Positions 1 through 7,236 of a stretch of DNA of 18,476 bases are shown here, piece after piece (the stretch's first letter is position 1; each line of letters opens with the position of its first letter). The stretch comes from an uncultured Lachnospiraceae bacterium (lineage in GTDB: Bacteria; Bacillota_A; Clostridia; Lachnospirales; Lachnospiraceae). Position numbers and translations under genes: made by a program. The stretch lies in contig CAMYVI010000016.1 of the NCBI GenBank assembly GCA_947302185.1, forward strand, positions 1 to 18,476, given 5' to 3'. The notes under the pieces are model-generated. The model did no database searches and was not told the DNA's origin. It saw only the letters and a program-made list of their open reading frames with translations.

Positions 1-679
1 TGTTCCTGACCTTGGAGCTCTTTCCCACAGGAAAGACCGTCAGCGTCTCTCCCTTTGTAATGCTTCCCGATAAAAGTGTGCCGGTGACGATCGTGCCGAA
101 TCCGGGAATAGAAAATACCCTGTCGATCGGAAGGCGGGGAATGCTGTTGATGTCTTTGGCTTCCACCTTGTCGCGTACCATCTCAAGAATTATTGCCTTA
201 AGCTCCTCGAGTCCCTCTCCGGTGACGGATGAGACCCGCACGCAAGGGGCGTTCTCCATAATTGTGCCGCTCAGCTCTTCTCTTGCGTCCATCTCGACCA
301 TATCGGCCCACTCTTCGTCCACAAGATCGCACTTATTAAGTACAAGGATGCTCTTCTCGATGCCGAGCAGCTCCAGAATATCAAGATGCTCCCGGGTCTG
401 AGGCATAATTCCCTCGTCAGCGGCCACGACCATGAGGACCAGGTCCATACCGACAACGCCGGCCACCATATTGTTAATGAACTTTTCATGGCCCGGCACG
501 TCGATGATACCGCAGCGCGTTCCGTCATTCAGATCGAACCAGGTAAATCCCAGATCGATGGTGATGCCTCGCTGCTGTTCCTCTTTAAGTCTATCTGTAT
601 TACGCCCGGTCAGGGCTTTTATCAGCGTTGTTTTGCCGTGGTCAATATGGCCTGCCGTTCCGATAATAATGTGTTTCAT
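1..679 (-). CDS. selB: Selenocysteine-specific elongation factor SelB (N-terminal part; gene runs off the left edge)
   Basis: SelB is the GTPase that carries Sec-tRNA to the ribosome at UGA codons followed by a SECIS hairpin. The reading frame from the ATG at 679 stays open to the window edge (226 codons). It begins MKHIIIGTAGHIDHGKTT and shows the translational GTPase motifs: the P-loop GHIDHGKT at residues 10-17, DVPGHE at 60-65 and NKCD at 115-118. The stretch RGITIDLGF (37-45) is typical of SelB and separates it from EF-Tu. Domain II begins near residue 185 (RLPIDRVFSIPGFGTIVTGT). The C-terminal winged helices that bind SECIS RNA lie outside the window. A GGGAGGA ribosome site sits about 6 nt before the ATG. 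The gene starts 33 nt after selA ends, so the two are co-transcribed as the last visible genes of the betaine reductase operon. The family call is secure. Confidence 0.96.
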   Translation of the reverse strand, partial: MKHIIIGTAGHIDHGKTTLIKALTGRNTDRLKEEQQRGITIDLGFTWFDLNDGTRCGIIDVPGHEKFINNMVAGVVGMDLVLMVVAADEGIMPQTREHLDILELLGIEKSILVLNKCDLVDEEWADMVEMDAREELSGTIMENAPCVRVSSVTGEGLEELKAIILEMVRDKVEAKDINSIPRLPIDRVFSIPGFGTIVTGTLLSGSITKGETLTVFPVGKSSKVRN

Positions 680-712
680 CCGGATTCCTCCCTGTCAATA
701 GCGCGATGCGGT

Positions 713-2119
713 TCAGTTTCCGCCTGCGAGAATATCTGCCAGCACCCGGGCAATGGTGTCAAACTCTTCATCCGGGACAGTTCTCACATCCATTTTTACA
801 CAGTCCTCAGCAGTCCTCACGATAATCGGATGAGCGGATTTCCGCATGGCTTCCTCAAGCCTTCCGGCACTCATGCCGAGGGGGTGGACCGATACGGCGG
901 CACCTTCAAGAAGCTCCGACGGGAGAGATCCTCCGCCGACCTGAGAATAAATCTTCTCTACAGTGACTTCCGCGGCGACATTCTCTCTCATGATCATCTC
1001 GGCCAACTTCTCTGCCCGGGGCATGAGGGTCTCTTCCGTCTCCCTGATCATTCTGAGTACAGGAACATTCTCACAAGCCTTCTCCTCATTGAGATACTCC
1101 ATGAGCACAAGTTCCAGCACTGTCACTGTAAATTTATCGACGCGGATCGCTCTCGTGAGCTGATTCTTTTTCATCCTGTCGATATATTTCTTTTTTCCGA
1201 TAATAATTCCGGCCTGAGGTCCTCCGAGAAGCTTATCTCCGCTAAAGCACACCACATCGACTCCGCCGGCTATGGACTCCTGAACAGTAGGCTCATGAGT
1301 AAGACCGTATTTCTCGAGATCGACGAGAACACCGCTGCCGAGGTCCTCAATAAGGGGCAGGTCATGCTCGTCCGCCAGCTTTCTGAGCTCCGCAAGCGGT
1401 ACGCTCTCCGTAAAGCCGGTGATCCTGTAATTGCTGGTGTGGACCTTCATGAGAGCCTTTGTCTCTTCCGTGATCGCCTCTTCATAGTCCGAATAATGTG
1501 TCTTGTTGGTCGTCCCGACCTCAACAAGCCGGGCTCCGCTCTGTTTCATCACGTCCGGAATCCGGAATTTTCCGCCGATCTCGACCAGCTCTCCGCGCGA
1601 AACAACAGCCTCCCCTCCGGTCGCTATCGTGCTCAGCACGAGCAGAACGGCCGCGGCGTTATTGTTGACGACCATTGCGGCTTCCGCTCCGGTCAGTCTG
1701 CAAATGAGTTTCTCAAAATGAGCATACCGCTCTCCCCTTCTTCCCGCCTCCAGATTGTACTCCAGGTTGGAATAGCCGCTGACTATGTCAGCGAGAAGTT
1801 CGGCATGCCGACGACTGATCGGCGCTCTCCCGAGATTAGTGTGCAGAATTGTGCCGGTCGCGTTTATGACCTTTCGCACATTGGGAATGAACAGGGCTTC
1901 TGTCTCTTTCTGAATCGCCTGAGGCAGCTGACAGATTTCTCTCTCAATGTTTTCGCTGTCATCGGTATTTCGGATCAGTTCCCGCAGTCGATCCATCTCT
2001 TTATGGATCATGTCCATGACAATTCCGTGGCCGTATTTCCCGGCCAGCATCTCAACCGTCTCGTTTTCCAAAAGAACGTCCACCTTCGGGATCATCCTGT
2101 AAAGTCTGTTGCGATCCAT
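713..2119 (-). CDS. selA: L-seryl-tRNA(Sec) selenium transferase SelA
   Basis: SelA is a PLP enzyme that converts Ser-tRNA(Sec) to Sec-tRNA(Sec) using selenophosphate from SelD. The product is 468 residues, close to the usual SelA length of about 460-470. It has the family N-terminal domain with INATGTILHTNLGRAP (residues 85-100). The PLP-binding lysine is predicted at K296 in FSGDKLLGGPQAG. VGTTNKTHYSDYEEAI (201-216) also fits SelA. The ATG at 2119 was chosen because GGAGGA lies about 7 nt upstream; another ATG a few bases earlier is out of frame. It follows grdD after a 181-nt GC-rich hairpin spacer and precedes selB by 33 nt. Placing selA and selB downstream of selenoprotein genes puts Sec synthesis and decoding under the same promoter as the main Sec consumer. 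Confidence 0.97.
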   Translation of the reverse strand: MDRNRLYRMIPKVDVLLENETVEMLAGKYGHGIVMDMIHKEMDRLRELIRNTDDSENIEREICQLPQAIQKETEALFIPNVRKVINATGTILHTNLGRAPISRRHAELLADIVSGYSNLEYNLEAGRRGERYAHFEKLICRLTGAEAAMVVNNNAAAVLLVLSTIATGGEAVVSRGELVEIGGKFRIPDVMKQSGARLVEVGTTNKTHYSDYEEAITEETKALMKVHTSNYRITGFTESVPLAELRKLADEHDLPLIEDLGSGVLVDLEKYGLTHEPTVQESIAGGVDVVCFSGDKLLGGPQAGIIIGKKKYIDRMKKNQLTRAIRVDKFTVTVLELVLMEYLNEEKACENVPVLRMIRETEETLMPRAEKLAEMIMRENVAAEVTVEKIYSQVGGGSLPSELLEGAAVSVHPLGMSAGRLEEAMRKSAHPIIVRTAEDCVKMDVRTVPDEEFDTIARVLADILAGGN

Positions 2120-2300
2120 GTCATGTCCTCCGATACTAGGCGGCTTCCCTGCAGGGGCGGGCAGCCCCTGCCGGAATATGTATCCGCGTTCACCGGCTGC
2201 ATTTGCAACACAGCCGGGACCGGGATACTAACCGCGATTTAAATGTCTGATATAACCCACCGCCTTTGCGGCGGGAATCTTCTCCCACTGAGAAGCAAAA
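2120..2300 (-). other. GC-rich spacer with three hairpins between grdD and selA
   Basis: This 181-nt spacer has no convincing ORF but contains three inverted repeats in a row. Stem 1 pairs 2260-2264 with 2270-2274 (CCGCC/GGCGG). Stem 2 pairs 2193-2199 with 2211-2217 (CCGGCTG/CAGCCGG, 11-nt loop). Stem 3 pairs 2151-2158 with 2164-2171 (GCAGGGGC/GCCCCTGC, 5-nt loop) and can be extended by about two pairs past one mismatch. None is followed by a U tract in the direction of transcription, so they are not classical intrinsic terminators. They may slow or process the mRNA so that selA-selB is made at a lower level than the grd genes; that is inference. Confidence 0.55.
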
Positions 2301-3458
2301 TCAGCTGACGTAGCCAGCCTTCTTGAGAATCTCGACTGCCTTTTCCTTGTTTGCCTCGGAAATACGGACGATCGGGCCAGTGCAGCCCATGCCGCTCTCG
2401 GCGTAGATATTCTCTTTCCAAAGAGCCTGTACAGCATCCTCAAGGTCCATGACCTCGATGCCCGGGATCTGAGCTGTGACGATTTCCGCCGGCGGAGCTT
2501 TAACTTCCTCTTTCGGAGCCCCGGCTTTCTCCTGGGCAGCCTTGAGGTCCGCGCGAATAGCGTCAAGACCTGCAGCCTTTGCAGCCGCGAACTCAGCCTT
2601 TGCGATCTCGAACACTTTTCCCTTGATAAGCTGGCCCGCAAAGCGCATTGCGTTCGCGATGACCGGAGCGCCAGACGCGCGGGATACGATCATGATCAGC
2701 TTGTCATAGTTCTCGCCGATACCCGGGCCATAGCCGAAGCCTGAAGCTTCAAAGCTGCCGCCTGTGGTGTAGGAGGAGAGCATCTTGGTAATGACGTTGC
2801 CTGTCAGAGAGTCCATGACCATGATATCCGGTGTGCCGCGAAGCACGTCGTTTCCTCTCATGACACAGCCGCCGTCCGCACGGCTGGATTCCGCGAATTT
2901 AATCGGATAGCCGCCGTCCTGAAGCTTCTTGAGAGCCTTCTCTGCCTGTCTCGCGCCGTCAACATTCAGAATACCGACTGTCGGCTCCGCGATGCCGCAT
3001 GCCTTAGCGGTAATGATGCCGTAGATCGCGTTCAGGATCATGCCCTCGATACGGTCTGTACTGGATGTTCCTGTTGTGTTTGCGATGAACATCTCTTTTC
3101 CGAGAGCCGGAGTAATGCAGCGTCCGACTGTGGATACACCGATCGGGAACGGATAATGCATGGTGACCGCGCCGTCAATAGCACCGCTGTCCAAGAGGTC
3201 ATCCATCTTGTCATGTCCGTCTTCATCGTCCGTGGCCTTGACAGTTGTGACGCCCTCGGCTTCGAGGCTGCCGATATAATAGACATCGACGCCGCTCTTA
3301 GCCGCATCCAGAGCTGCCGCCATAGCATTTTCTTCACCGTGCTCGCTTCCCATGCCTGTCAGAGCGATTTTGGGTTTTTTTCCGAAACTGCCGGTCTCGA
3401 GACCTTCAGCCATCTCCAGAAAGGTCTCGGCGATTACTTTTTCAATTGTATTTGCCAT
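2301..3458 (-). CDS. grdD: Glycine/sarcosine/betaine reductase component C, subunit GrdD (alpha)
   Basis: Component C (GrdC+GrdD) takes the acetyl group derived from the carboxymethyl-selenoether on GrdA and releases it as acetyl phosphate, the energy-conserving step. The product is 385 residues, as expected for GrdD. It starts MANTIEKVIAETFLEMAEG. It ends with a segment containing ESGMGCTGPIVRIS, in which the cysteine is residue 359. From memory, Cys359 of Eubacterium acidaminophilum GrdD is the reported catalytic thiol, so the numbering matches. The middle part resembles the phosphate acetyltransferase/PlsX-like family (GTPDIMVMDSLTGNV). The frame is open 15 codons further upstream, but the ATG at 3458 has GAAAGGTG about 7 nt before it and matches family N-termini. 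It starts 22 nt after grdC ends. Confidence 0.95.
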   Translation of the reverse strand: MANTIEKVIAETFLEMAEGLETGSFGKKPKIALTGMGSEHGEENAMAAALDAAKSGVDVYYIGSLEAEGVTTVKATDDEDGHDKMDDLLDSGAIDGAVTMHYPFPIGVSTVGRCITPALGKEMFIANTTGTSSTDRIEGMILNAIYGIITAKACGIAEPTVGILNVDGARQAEKALKKLQDGGYPIKFAESSRADGGCVMRGNDVLRGTPDIMVMDSLTGNVITKMLSSYTTGGSFEASGFGYGPGIGENYDKLIMIVSRASGAPVIANAMRFAGQLIKGKVFEIAKAEFAAAKAAGLDAIRADLKAAQEKAGAPKEEVKAPPAEIVTAQIPGIEVMDLEDAVQALWKENIYAESGMGCTGPIVRISEANKEKAVEILKKAGYVS

Positions 3459-3480
3459 ATTGTGCACCTTTCTTTCTGAT

Positions 3481-5025
3481 TTATGCTTCCTCTGCCTCTG
3501 CAAGAAGAGAAGCTGCGAACTGCTTCATTGCCTTAGCGATCATGCCCTTGACCTCTTCTTCGGAAACGCCGCCCTTATCCTTAGCGCCTTCATTGGCCTG
3601 AATAACGAAGGAGACGCCATCGAACAGGTTGGTCATTCTGCCAAGGAACAGGGAGCCCTTGCCGATGATCATAGCCTTCTTGATCTTTCCTGCCAGAATG
3701 TCTTCTCTTGCAAATCCGATATACGGAACACCTGACGGGATATGGCCCTGTGTCGGAGCAAAGCCTGTGAGGCCGTGCTCTTCGACAAAGCTTGCGAGTT
3801 CTTTGCGGGAGATCTCACCCTTCTTGACAGCGAGGGCGCCGATCATCTTGTAGTTAGCAAGCGGGACATCGCCTGCGCCGGCCGGCTTTGTGATATCCGG
3901 GTTCTGCATTTCCGGTGAGTACTTGTCGATATCGGTCATCTTCATGCCGTTTCTCTCAAGCGGATCCGCAACAAGGCTGCCGATAACGTTCTGCGGTGCA
4001 GCGCCTGTGCCTACTGTATGGCGTCCGAGGATGTCAAGATTGACTTCCGGATTGACACCGTCGTTTTCTGTGAGAATGATGCAGAAGCCTGCAAGGCAGT
4101 CCTCGAGCATCGGAAGACCCTTCTTAACATGGTCCTTGCCGTTCATACCGAGCTTCGGAACGCAGCCGCCGCCGATGACTGCAACAGTCTTGAAAGCGCC
4201 TGCCTTTACAAGGGAAGCAGCCTCGATCATTGCGTGAGACGGACCTGCGCAGAAACCGCGAGCATCGGAGCCTGTAGCGTTATTGAGACCTGCGATCTCA
4301 GCAGCTGCCTTTGCGAAGTTGCCGCCGCCGCGCTGGTTGACATCGCCGCAAGCTTCCTCAGAGCAGTCGATGACGTACTCGATCTCGCCTGCGTCAACGC
4401 CTGCAGCCTTAAGTCCGTGAAGGATGGAAAGCACGCTGGTCGCCTTGTTGGTAAGGTTCTCAAGCATTACCTCTGCGGAGAGGTTGACATCGATGTCATG
4501 AGCTCTCTTGCAGCAGCCTGCGAGTTCATCTTTGTAATAAATCGGATCTGCCTCACCGGACTCGACGAGTGCCTTGATCTCAGCAATGTCCTTGCCCTCA
4601 GCAACTCTTGCCATGATGTCTTCTGTGATGAGCGGATCTGCAGCGAGCTCAGCCTTGTGAGCAGCTACGAACTCTTTGTCCATATGGAATACTTCAAAGA
4701 CGTCGCATGCCTGTGTCAGCAGATAGAATTCTGCCTCGGGCATAATCTCACCGAACTTGCCGTAGCGGTCCGCGCCTTCCATAGACTTGTCATAATATGG
4801 GAATTCCACCTTGGCGAGCTGATCCGGTGTAGCATTGCCGATATAGACCTGATTCGGCCAATAGTCCACGACCTGCTCGAACGGGCGGACATGATTTCTC
4901 ATCTCTTTAAGGTATTCAGATTCGGGATTGACTACGATCTCTGTAGTCTGGGTAGATCCGTTGTGAAGCATTAAATCCGGAGTATGTGCAAGAACGTATC
5001 CCGCACCCTTGATTACACTATTCAT
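3481..5025 (-). CDS. grdC: Glycine/sarcosine/betaine reductase component C, subunit GrdC (beta)
   Basis: GrdC is the beta-ketoacyl-synthase-III-like subunit of component C and is thought to handle the acyl intermediate with GrdD. The product is 514 residues from the ATG at 5025 (MNSVIKGAGYVLAHTPDL), in line with the roughly 510-residue family. Visible family stretches are VRPFEQVVDYWPNQVYIGN near residue 46 and, in the second half, a FabH-like region with GFCAGPSHAMIEAASLVKAG and GGGCVPKLGMNGKDH. An in-frame ATG 4 codons earlier (5037) has no well-spaced ribosome site, whereas GGTGGG precedes the chosen one. A 234-nt structured gap separates it from grdA, so it may also have its own promoter. 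Confidence 0.95.
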   Translation of the reverse strand: MNSVIKGAGYVLAHTPDLMLHNGSTQTTEIVVNPESEYLKEMRNHVRPFEQVVDYWPNQVYIGNATPDQLAKVEFPYYDKSMEGADRYGKFGEIMPEAEFYLLTQACDVFEVFHMDKEFVAAHKAELAADPLITEDIMARVAEGKDIAEIKALVESGEADPIYYKDELAGCCKRAHDIDVNLSAEVMLENLTNKATSVLSILHGLKAAGVDAGEIEYVIDCSEEACGDVNQRGGGNFAKAAAEIAGLNNATGSDARGFCAGPSHAMIEAASLVKAGAFKTVAVIGGGCVPKLGMNGKDHVKKGLPMLEDCLAGFCIILTENDGVNPEVNLDILGRHTVGTGAAPQNVIGSLVADPLERNGMKMTDIDKYSPEMQNPDITKPAGAGDVPLANYKMIGALAVKKGEISRKELASFVEEHGLTGFAPTQGHIPSGVPYIGFAREDILAGKIKKAMIIGKGSLFLGRMTNLFDGVSFVIQANEGAKDKGGVSEEEVKGMIAKAMKQFAASLLAEAEEA

Positions 5026-5113
5026 ATTTCCCACCATTCCGAAGCGATAATATTGTCATCGCATGAGATCCCTGTATTTTCAGGCGGACATCTGTCCCGT
5101 CTTCTCCTGCGAC

Positions 5114-5148
5114 CCCGGATAATGTGACGCTCCTTCACGATATCCGGG
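5114..5148 (-). other. Two-tier stem-loop in the grdC leader
   Basis: An 8-bp perfect outer stem (CCCGGATA at 5114-5121 with TATCCGGG at 5141-5148) encloses a 2x2 internal loop, then a 4-bp inner stem (GTGA/TCAC), then a 7-nt loop. If the upstream promoter is used, this hairpin would form the extreme 5' end of the transcript. It matches no riboswitch I recognise. Confidence 0.5.
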
Positions 5149-5154
5149 TATATT

Positions 5155-5183
5155 TTTATGCAATAAGGGCGAGGTCAAGTCAA
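5155..5183 (-). promoter_or_regulatory. Candidate internal promoter upstream of grdC
   Basis: Reading the minus strand, TTGACT (5178-5183) is separated by 17 nt from CATAAA (5155-5160), followed by an A/T-rich run. The -35 box matches 5 of 6 sigma-A consensus positions. The -10 box is weaker. The -35 lies inside the loop of the preceding 10-bp hairpin. The start site would be near 5148, at the first base of the 5114-5148 hairpin. Confidence 0.35.
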
Positions 5184-5259
5184 CGCCTTTACCTCGCCCT
5201 GTGTTATGTCAGTAAATATCAGCTGCCGGCATCACATAATTACAGAAAATCACCGATAA

Positions 5260-5733
5260 TTACAGATACTTGCAGTATTCATCTCTGATACTAGACATTT
5301 CATCAATGATGTCGTCAACATCGAGGACCATCTCCATCATGCTGATCTGATCATCATAAACAGCCGGGTCGAACTCGTCTTTTACTTCGGGCTCGCACAC
5401 ATGATATACCGTGAGTCCAAGCTGGACCCCTGTCAATGGACCTGCGAAAGTCGGATCGCCTGCTGTAACAGTCTCTGCAGCAAGACCTGCTGCTTCGCCT
5501 TCAGCTGCGCCAAGAATAACTACAACGTTCTCAGCACCATACTTCTCAGCAAACTCTTTAACTCTCTTCTGATTCTCCAGGTCCATCGCACCCGCGCTCG
5601 TTCAAACGAAGCACTCGGTAGATGCGAACACCACTTCGCCGCCGGCGGTCTCAACACAGGCACTGATAGCAGGGCCCGGAATACCGTCACGGTCTCCGAT
5701 GATAACTACTTTTTTATCCTTTAAAATAGCCAT
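5260..5733 (-). CDS. grdA: Glycine/sarcosine/betaine reductase selenoprotein A, with in-frame UGA read as Sec44
   Basis: GrdA is the small shared selenoprotein whose selenocysteine accepts the carboxymethyl group from the substrate-specific component and passes it to GrdC/GrdD. A naive ORF starts only at 5586, but the frame upstream is a perfect GrdA N-terminus: [20 protein letters not shown], then residues 40-44 ECFV followed by UGA (5602-5604), then [11 protein letters not shown]. This gives 157 residues with Sec44 in the diagnostic CFVU motif, the normal family length. AAGGAGGAG lies 4-5 nt before the ATG at 5733, the strongest ribosome site in the operon. It lies 95 nt after trxA. Annotating this as a 108-residue ORF starting at MDLENQ would be wrong. 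Confidence 0.97.
5602..5604 (-). other. Recoded UGA (Sec44) of grdA
   Basis: The UGA sits between Val43 and Thr45 in the GrdA active-site motif CFVU. Reading frame, protein length and homology on both sides all require read-through. The best nearby fold is weak: CGC-GGGU-GCG starting about 5 nt after the UGA. Its GGU loop is closer to the UGA than in the other two selenoprotein genes of this window. Confidence 0.95.
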
Positions 5734-5828
5734 CTTCTCCTCCTTTCCTGTTTTGGAATATTCGGTTAACAACTTCTATTTCGCAAGCTGCTCCGAAAGA
5801 AATCAGGCAGCCTTACGAGCTTATTAAA

Positions 5829-6155
5829 TTATGCCAGCGCGACGTACTTCTCGACCATCTTTGCGATGTTCTCTTCTGTAGCGTCATCCTTTACCAGCTC
5901 TTCGACCTTTGCGCCGTCCTTGTAGATTGCCATGACCGGAAGGCCAAGGACCTTCTGAGCGATCGCTACGCGGCGAGCCTTGGATGTGTTCAGAGCGCAG
6001 AACTTAAGCTTGTCGGCATACTTGTCCGCTGTTGCGTGTACGAACGGCATGAGTGCCATGCAGGGAGCGCATCCGTCACCATAGAAATCTACGAATACGT
6101 ATCCTTCTGCCTGCAGAACTTCAGCTTCAAAAGTTTTCTTATCAACTTCTAACAT
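5829..6155 (-). CDS. trxA: Thioredoxin of the glycine/betaine reductase system
   Basis: This 108-residue single-domain thioredoxin should reduce the mixed selenide-sulfide or oxidised form of GrdA. The active site is GDGCAPC with C29 and C32. The usual tryptophan before the first cysteine is replaced by glycine, and the inner dipeptide is Ala-Pro instead of Gly-Pro. The cis-proline is P73 in GLPVMAIYKDG. Similar Gly-Cys-X-Pro-Cys sites are known in thioredoxins from Stickland clostridia. AGGAGGT lies about 8 nt before the ATG. It is placed between trxB (52 nt upstream) and grdA (95 nt downstream), which marks it as the dedicated electron donor of this operon. Confidence 0.93.
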   Translation of the reverse strand: MLEVDKKTFEAEVLQAEGYVFVDFYGDGCAPCMALMPFVHATADKYADKLKFCALNTSKARRVAIAQKVLGLPVMAIYKDGAKVEELVKDDATEENIAKMVEKYVALA

Positions 6156-6207
6156 TATATATACCTCCTGAGCAGGTCCTTTTCAGACCTGCATTATACA
6201 AAAATAC

Positions 6208-7170
6208 TTATGCCCACTTCTCAGCGTTTTCGTTAATATACTTCTCTGCCTGTGTTGCTGCAATAGCACCGTCAGCAGCAGCCGTTACGACCTGGCGAAG
6301 GCTCTTTACGCGAACATCGCCTGCGGCAAAGACACCGGGAATATTTGTGCACATGTCATCATCTGTCGGAATGTAGCCGGCCTTGTTCAGCTCGATGCCG
6401 CTTCCTTCCAGAACCGCGGTATTCGGAACACGTCCGATGAATCCGAAGACACCGAACATACCGTCATCCGGATCGCACTCATACTCTCTGAGTTCTCCGG
6501 TCTTGGTATCCTTAACAGTCATCTTCTGGAGAATGTCATCGCCGTCAAGCTTTACGACAACAGAATTCCACATGAAGTGGAGGTTCGGAACCTTGAAAGC
6601 TCTCTCCTGAATGGACTTTGCAGCGCGAAGCTCATCTCTTCTGTGAATGACCGTGACGTCACGGGCAAACTTTGTCAGATAAATAGCCTCCTCAACAGCC
6701 GCATCACCGCCGCCTACGACGTAGACTTCGAAATCTTCGAAGAAGTTCGCGTCGCATGTCGCGCAGTAGGAAACGCCCTTGCCAAGGAATTCCTTCTCGC
6801 CTTCACAGCCGATCGGTCTCGGGAACGCGCCTGTAGCAATGATCAGCGTCTTGCCCTCATAGGTGCCGTCCTTGCCGATCAGTCTCTTGACATCGCCGTC
6901 GACTTCGACTTTCTCGATGATATCGTGAACTCTTTCGCATCCGAACATTTCTGCCTGCTTTGTGAAGCGCTCGATCAGAGACGGTCCTGACTCCTCTGCA
7001 TCCACGATCTGGCCCGGATAATTTTCAATCTCGTTTGTGATAGCGATCTGGCCGCCGTCAACACCCTTCTCAACGATCAGGGTCGACAGTCTGGCACGTC
7101 CCGCATACAGTCCGGCAGCAAGTCCGCCGGGGCCTGCACCGAGGATGACTACATCATATAATTTGCCCAT
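6208..7170 (-). CDS. trxB: Thioredoxin reductase
   Basis: TrxB is a low-molecular-weight flavoprotein that transfers electrons from NADPH to thioredoxin. The product is 320 residues. It has the FAD-binding GAGPGG at 11-16, the redox pair CATC at C136-C139, the second nucleotide fold GGGDAAVEEA at 153-162, and HRRDELRA near 176-183, the basic pattern associated with NADPH use. The C-terminal FAD motif is GVFAAGDVR. An in-frame ATG 9 codons earlier exists, but the ATG at 7170 is preceded by GGAGGA at about 9 nt and gives a standard N-terminus (MGKLYDVVILG). It supplies electrons to TrxA encoded immediately downstream. Confidence 0.95.
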   Translation of the reverse strand: MGKLYDVVILGAGPGGLAAGLYAGRARLSTLIVEKGVDGGQIAITNEIENYPGQIVDAEESGPSLIERFTKQAEMFGCERVHDIIEKVEVDGDVKRLIGKDGTYEGKTLIIATGAFPRPIGCEGEKEFLGKGVSYCATCDANFFEDFEVYVVGGGDAAVEEAIYLTKFARDVTVIHRRDELRAAKSIQERAFKVPNLHFMWNSVVVKLDGDDILQKMTVKDTKTGELREYECDPDDGMFGVFGFIGRVPNTAVLEGSGIELNKAGYIPTDDDMCTNIPGVFAAGDVRVKSLRQVVTAAADGAIAATQAEKYINENAEKWA

Positions 7171-7236
7171 CTTTTTTTCCTCCAATACTCCCGGCATAAA
7201 TACTTTAGCCGGTTATGACGGCACAATCGCCGCTAT

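Larger units (their letters stand above)
5026..5259 (-). other. Structured grdA-grdC intergenic region
   Basis: No ORF is supported in these 234 nt. In the direction of transcription it holds an 11-bp direct repeat overlapping the grdA stop (5256-5266 and 5236-5246). It then has a 10-bp perfect inverted repeat (5191-5200 with 5166-5175, 15-nt loop) without a U tract and a promoter-like pair (5155-5183). A two-tier hairpin follows (5114-5148), then two small hairpins closer to grdC, including GCGAT/ATCGC just before its start. The arrangement looks like partial termination followed by internal re-initiation with a folded 5' leader for grdC-grdD-selA-selB. This reading is inferred from sequence alone. 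Confidence 0.5.

Noticed and set aside
386..2242. Long plus-strand ORF of 618 codons
   Set aside because: It lies antisense to selA and the start of selB, both with clear motifs, lacks a ribosome site and has no recognisable domain. It is a shadow of the high third-position GC of selA.
2190..2303. Possible Sec read-through of the grdD UGA stop (about 36 further open codons)
   Set aside because: GrdD has its full family length of 385 residues at this UGA. The extension is basic, low in complexity and covers the hairpin spacer, so the UGA is an ordinary stop.
4975..5037. Upstream ATG for grdC at 5037
   Set aside because: A ribosome site at proper spacing is seen only for the ATG at 5025, and the family N-terminus begins there.
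5026..5259. Glycine or other known riboswitch before grdC
   Set aside because: The tandem glycine aptamer core and other consensus cores I know were not found. The region is only described as structured.
5260..5586. grdA as a 108-residue ORF starting at MDLENQ
   Set aside because: No ribosome site precedes that ATG, and the conserved N-terminal 49 residues with the CFVU site are present upstream in frame.
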